Source of the DNA: Prorocentrum cordatum
Taxonomy: Eukaryota; Sar; Dinophyceae; Prorocentrales; Prorocentraceae
DNA length: 64,000 nucleotides
Direction: 5' to 3'
Assembly: GCA_963575745.1 (NCBI GenBank)
Contig: CAUYUJ010014620.1
Location: 305,006-369,005 of the forward strand
In this document: positions 61,043 to 64,000 of the stretch, piece by piece
Numbering within the stretch: position 1 is the stretch's first letter
Layout: the number at the start of each line of letters is the position of its first letter
Made by a program: the position numbers and the translations under genes
The notes under the pieces: generated by a model
Database searches by the model: none
Seen by the model: only the letters and a program-made list of their open reading frames with translations
What the model was told of the DNA's origin: nothing

Positions 61043-61192
61043 ATCGGGCATGTCCCCAGGAAGATTTTGGAGGAAAAATCAAAAAATCCCAACAATTATC
61101 AAAGATGATCAAATAATGTTTACAAACAAATCGTCCCCATACTATGTTTGGACTAGTTTTGAATATTCCTCCTGTAAAGGGACATGCCCGAT
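61043..61192. mobile_element. TIR element family F8, copy C
   Basis: 150 bp with termini ATCGGGCATGTCCC and GGGACATGCCCGAT, exact inverted repeats of 14 bp. AT-rich interior, no coding capacity. Confidence 0.78.
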
Positions 61193-61238
61193 TTAACGCT
61201 AGGGCGGTGTCTTCGACAAGCCGCGAGTTTGGACGCCC

Positions 61239-61428
61239 GAAATGGGTACGGAAAAATTGGGCACAATGTCCAACAACAAATGTTGTCCCAAACCAACAGC
61301 GGCCGCTGTTGGGCAGGGGGCCTCCTGTCTCAAATGTACACCGGCCGCGGCGACACCGACAGCGAGTCCTGTTCAAAATGCACAAGAGCTGCTCTTGGGC
61401 ATTGTGCCCATTATTTCTGTACCCATTT
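61239..61428. mobile_element. TIR element family F9, copy 1
   Basis: Inverted termini of at least 30 bp starting GAAATGGGTACGGAAAAATT (left) and, in complement, GAAATGGGTACAGAAATAAT (right). The interior contains AACAGCGGCCGCTGTT. Its right edge is split by insertion of F10 copy 2; the intact edge is seen in copy 2 at 62220. Confidence 0.82.
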
Positions 61429-61625
61429 CTCGGGCCGGGCGAAAGAGGGGGATAGCAAAGGGGGGGGTGAGAATCAGCTCACGTAGCTGATTTTCCCGGC
61501 GCCTCCCCGGCGCCGGAGGCGGCTATGTATCGAGGAATGGGCCCCTCGGTGGGGCCGAATCCAGCTGCATGCAGCAGATTTCGCACACCCCCCCTTTCCC
61601 CATCCCCCCCTTTCGTCCGGCCCGA
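61429..61625 (+). mobile_element. TIR element family F10, copy 2, inserted in F9
   Basis: 197 bp, termini TCGGGCCGGGCGAAA and, in complement, TCGGGCCGGACGAAA. Flanked by the direct repeat ATTTC (61424-61428 and 61626-61630). The corresponding uninterrupted sequence CCCATTTCTTTC is present at the end of F9 copy 2. Keeps both internal hairpins of copy 1. Confidence 0.9.
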
Positions 61626-61630
61626 ATTTC

Positions 61631-61857
61631 TTTCGTGCAGAGCGAAGACGCGCATCGCGAGCGCGCGCGGCCGGCGCCTGGGTTTCAGAGTAGAAGCCAG
61701 CAACGCAGGGTCGAGCTCTTTCCGGCTCCAGTCCAGGATCCCCGCAGCGCCTCCTGCAAGGTTCCAGCGTGTCCCGAGAGCGGCTTCGTATTCGTTCCCA
61801 GTATGTGTCTGAGAAGCCTTTCCGCAGCTCCTTCGAAGCTCTTTCTTTTGGACGCCC
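61631..61857. other. Spacer between F9 copies
   Basis: Unassigned, mildly GC-rich; ends with TTTTGGACGCCC, which also precedes F9 copy 1. Confidence 0.4.
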
Positions 61858-62220
61858 GAAATGGGTACCGAAAGAATGGGTACAATGCCCAACAGCAAAC
61901 GTTGTCCCGAACCAACGGCGGCCGCTGTTGGGCAGGCGGCCTCCTGTCTCGAACGGACACAGGACGCAGCGGCGTGGACAGCGAGCCCTGTTCAGAATGA
62001 ACAAGATCCGCTGTTGGGCATTGTTAAGGGGAAAACAAACCTACCCCGCTTTTGACCACCCTCGCTTCCAAGAGATACCAAAACGATGCCAAACTGCAGC
62101 CTGCACTGGTCAGGCCGCCTGACGAGAAGGCGCGTGGTATGGCTTGGTTTCGCCTGGAAGCGAAAGCGGGGTAGGTAATTCACGCTCTGAATTGTACCCA
62201 TTCTTTCAGTACCCATTTCT
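61858..62220. mobile_element. TIR element family F9, copy 2, interrupted by F12
   Basis: Same termini (GAAATGGGTACCGAAAGAAT and, in complement, GAAATGGGTACTGAAAGAAT) and interior (GTTGGGCAGGCGGCCTCCTG) as copy 1, but 167 bp longer because of an insertion at 62025-62191. Confidence 0.85.
62025..62191. mobile_element. Inserted element F12 inside F9 copy 2
   Basis: 167 bp absent from F9 copy 1, flanked by the 5-bp direct repeat ATTGT (62020-62024 and 62192-62196). It carries subterminal inverted repeats CTACCCCGCTTT ... TCGCTTCCA and TGGAAGCGAAAGCGGGGTAG (62041-62070 and 62156-62175). The extreme ends are not good inverted repeats, so exact termini rest on the empty-site comparison. Confidence 0.85.
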
Positions 62221-62439
62221 TTCAACCCAGACATCCGACGTCTGGATTTTTTCGAGACACGGCCCCCCGACCTCCCGACCACTTCCCCGAGACCGGTTCT
62301 TCACCCCGAGTCGTTTTCTGACGGTCCCGAGGCCCAGCGAGGGCCCCGAGAGGCCGAAACCGACGAAAAACCTCCGTCTCGATTTTTTCGAGACGCCCAA
62401 GGTCTGGGAATACCCATTCCGTGCGCGCAGAGTTCTGCC

Positions 62440-62575
62440 ACCCCCCCGCCGCGGGGCGGGCCCCCGGGCCCGGCCCCGGCCCCGGGGGCCGCGGCCGCGC
62501 GAGGCCTCGCGCGGGGCCCCCTCGCGCCCCGGGCGTGGGGGCCCATGGCGCCTCGACGCCCGCCTCGACGAGGCT
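62440..62575. other. Extremely GC-rich stretch
   Basis: GGCCCCGG/CGCGGGGCC words; no feature supported. Confidence 0.4.
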
Positions 62576-62762
62576 GGGGAGGAGGAGGAGGGGCAGGAGG
62601 AGGAGGAGGGATGAGGAGGAGGAGGAAAGGAGAGGGGAAAAAGAGGAGGAGCGAGAGGAGGAGGAGGAGGAGGAGGAGCAGGAGGAGGAGGAGGCGGCGG
62701 AGGAGGAGGCGGAGGAGGCGGAGGAGGAGGAGGAGGAGGCGGAGGAGGAGGAGCAAGACGCG
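62576..62762. repeat. GGA microsatellite
   Basis: (GGA)n with GCG interruptions, about 185 bp. Confidence 0.92.
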
Positions 62763-63119
62763 GGGTTGCGCACGGGCAGCCCCTGGGCGTTGCCCAGGCT
62801 CCGCGAGCAGGCTCCGCCTCCAACGCCGTGGTCGGAGAGTCCGGGAACGTGCTGCGGACGCGCGGCCCCCCTTCCTCGCCGCCCCCTTGCAGGGGCGACT
62901 CGGGCGGCCCGAAGCTGGTCTCGCTCCTCACTCCGCCGCCTCCCACATTCCAAGGACCAAGGAACCGCGGGCTCCATCCGGGGACGGCCGGGGCTGGCGG
63001 CGCCAATGCCCAGGATGCACGGACCAAAAAAAGGTGCTGGGGCCAGAGTCCCCGCAGTGCGCTCTGCCGGGCCTCGCCTCCCACATTTTTCTCGTGCCCC
63101 CTCTCCGCCCATCAACGAG

Positions 63120-63395
63120 CCCTGCGTCTCTGCTGGGAAGATCTCGGGGCATGAAGTTGTTTCGCACCCGAGCAAGCCCCCGGCTCAGCTTGCGTGCTAC
63201 ATTTCGCATACTTTCTCGGGGCATCGACAAGAAGGGGAGGTCCAGGACCACTTCGAGCGGCAGCAGCTCGGATACCCCGCGAGAGCGCAGGCGCTCAGCA
63301 TCGACGTCACGCTCAGTGCAAGACCACTTCGAAAGGTTGCAGCTCAGATGCCATGTGGGAGTGCAGGTGCTCAGCATCGACGTCGCGCACAGTGC
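63120..63395 (-). CDS. Candidate exon with a 76-bp tandem duplication at its 5' side
   Basis: ERLRSRGVSELLPLEVVLDL, then PRESMRNVARKLSRGLARVR and FMPRDLPSRDAGLVD, read on the minus strand with moderate third-position bias. The first part is duplicated: GACGTC at 63303 and 63379 are 76 bp apart, and the second copy reads DVDAEHLHSHMASELQPFEVVL. As 76 is not a multiple of three the two copies cannot be in one frame, so the duplication either disrupted the gene or lies at an exon edge. Confidence 0.38.
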
Positions 63396-63572
63396 TGGCA
63401 GCACTGCGCACTTGAGGCGCCTACCTGTGGCCCAGGGCTCCGTGGCCGGGGTCCTTGGAGGCCCGCCCGGCGCCACCCGGCGCGCCGCCGGGGCACCTCC
63501 CTGCCGAGGGTACGGCAGGCTCGTGTCGTGCCGCCTTCGGCTTCGGTTTCTGGGGCGCGTTTCATCTTCGGC

Positions 63573-63833
63573 GATGGTGGGCATTATAGGGGGGGCGGTG
63601 GGCCGGCGGGGGGTATAGTGTAACGCCTCCCCCCCGCCGTGCGCCCAGCGGCAGAGCCCGGAGCGCACTGGGCGGGGGGGAGGGGCGTTACGTTACGGGG
63701 GGGGAGGGGGGGCTTGGGGCGTTACTTTATGGGGGAGGAGCGTTACGTTATGGGGAGGGGCGTTACGTTATGGGGGAGGGGCGTTACGTTACAGGGGAGG
63801 AAGGGGGGGCCGGGGGCTATCATGCCCACTATG
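63573..63833. mobile_element. Possible fold-back element with GTTACGTTA repeats
   Basis: Ends ATGGTGGGCATTATAGGGGG and, in complement, ATAGTGGGCATGATAGCCCC; inner part has GTAACGCC and then five GGGGCGTTACGTTA-type units of about 22 bp. Short, imperfect arms, so tentative. Confidence 0.5.
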
Positions 63834-64000
63834 CCCCAAGCAATGAAGAAACACGCTCCTCTGCCACCGCGGGATCGGAATCGGAATCGACATCGGTCTT
63901 GCCCAGGTGGGCCGCGAGGGCCCGGCAAATTTGGCACCGGAGCGCCAGCGGCACGCGGAGCGTGGAAAAAATACGAGCGAGCGGCGCCGAGCTGCACAGT
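63834..64000. other. Right edge, nothing recognised
   Basis: GC-rich DNA without a supported feature. Confidence 0.3.

Noticed and set aside
62421-63623. 400-codon plus-strand frame
   Set aside because: Crosses the GGA array and very GC-rich DNA; the minus strand has the more protein-like reading at 63.1-63.3 kb.

Overview
The window looks like a repeat-dominated stretch of a dinoflagellate nuclear genome. The evidence is: (i) at least eleven fragments of the dinoflagellate-type pentatricopeptide repeat with core YNAGISACEKGGQWQRAL; (ii) short exon-like blocks with strongly G/C-biased third codon positions separated by non-coding DNA; (iii) very large amounts of micro- and minisatellite; (iv) every credible coding block on the same (minus) strand, as expected for the unidirectional gene arrays of dinoflagellates. 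I cannot name the genus. No rRNA, tRNA, CRISPR array or bacterial operon was found. There is one assembly gap of 100 N at 45415-45514.

Layout. 0-3 kb: a two-unit PPR fragment, then a 78-bp minisatellite with a four-unit higher-order pattern. 3-10 kb: purine/pyrimidine triplet arrays, several short fold-back (terminal inverted repeat, TIR) elements and two PPR fragments. 10-13 kb: the 3' end of an unidentified gene, a PPR fragment and 1.5 kb of TGC-rich DNA. 13-19 kb: three copies of an ~0.75-1 kb satellite separated by (CAA)n, a 900-bp GGA array, a ~64-bp minisatellite and a 580-bp ATC array. 20.6-22.4 kb: a compact group of open frames with a hairpin right after one stop codon. 24.2-26.3 kb: a mirrored arrangement of C-run/GAC and GTC/G-run blocks around a ~37-bp minisatellite. 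27-40 kb: two different 73-bp minisatellites, more PPR fragments, degenerate GGGCC/CTTGG repeats and fold-back elements. 41-48 kb: the best candidates for real multi-exon genes, all minus strand, function unknown. 48-58 kb: nested 15-bp, 9-bp and TAG arrays. 58-64 kb: exon-like blocks, plus a cluster of TIR elements that have inserted into one another.

The most informative part is 61.0-62.2 kb. Two copies of one TIR element each carry a different younger insertion, and each copy supplies the empty-site reference for the insertion in the other. One inserted family has a second copy at 28.56 kb, and both copies are flanked by 5-bp target duplications. With seven or more further fold-back elements, some with solo arms elsewhere in the window and some with a microsatellite as interior, this shows a diverse population of small non-autonomous elements shaping the region.

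Most long open frames in this window run through triplet or in-frame minisatellite arrays and are not genes. Genes are called here as exon-like segments only, from codon-position G/C bias, amino-acid composition and plausible splice borders. No product could be assigned except PPR.
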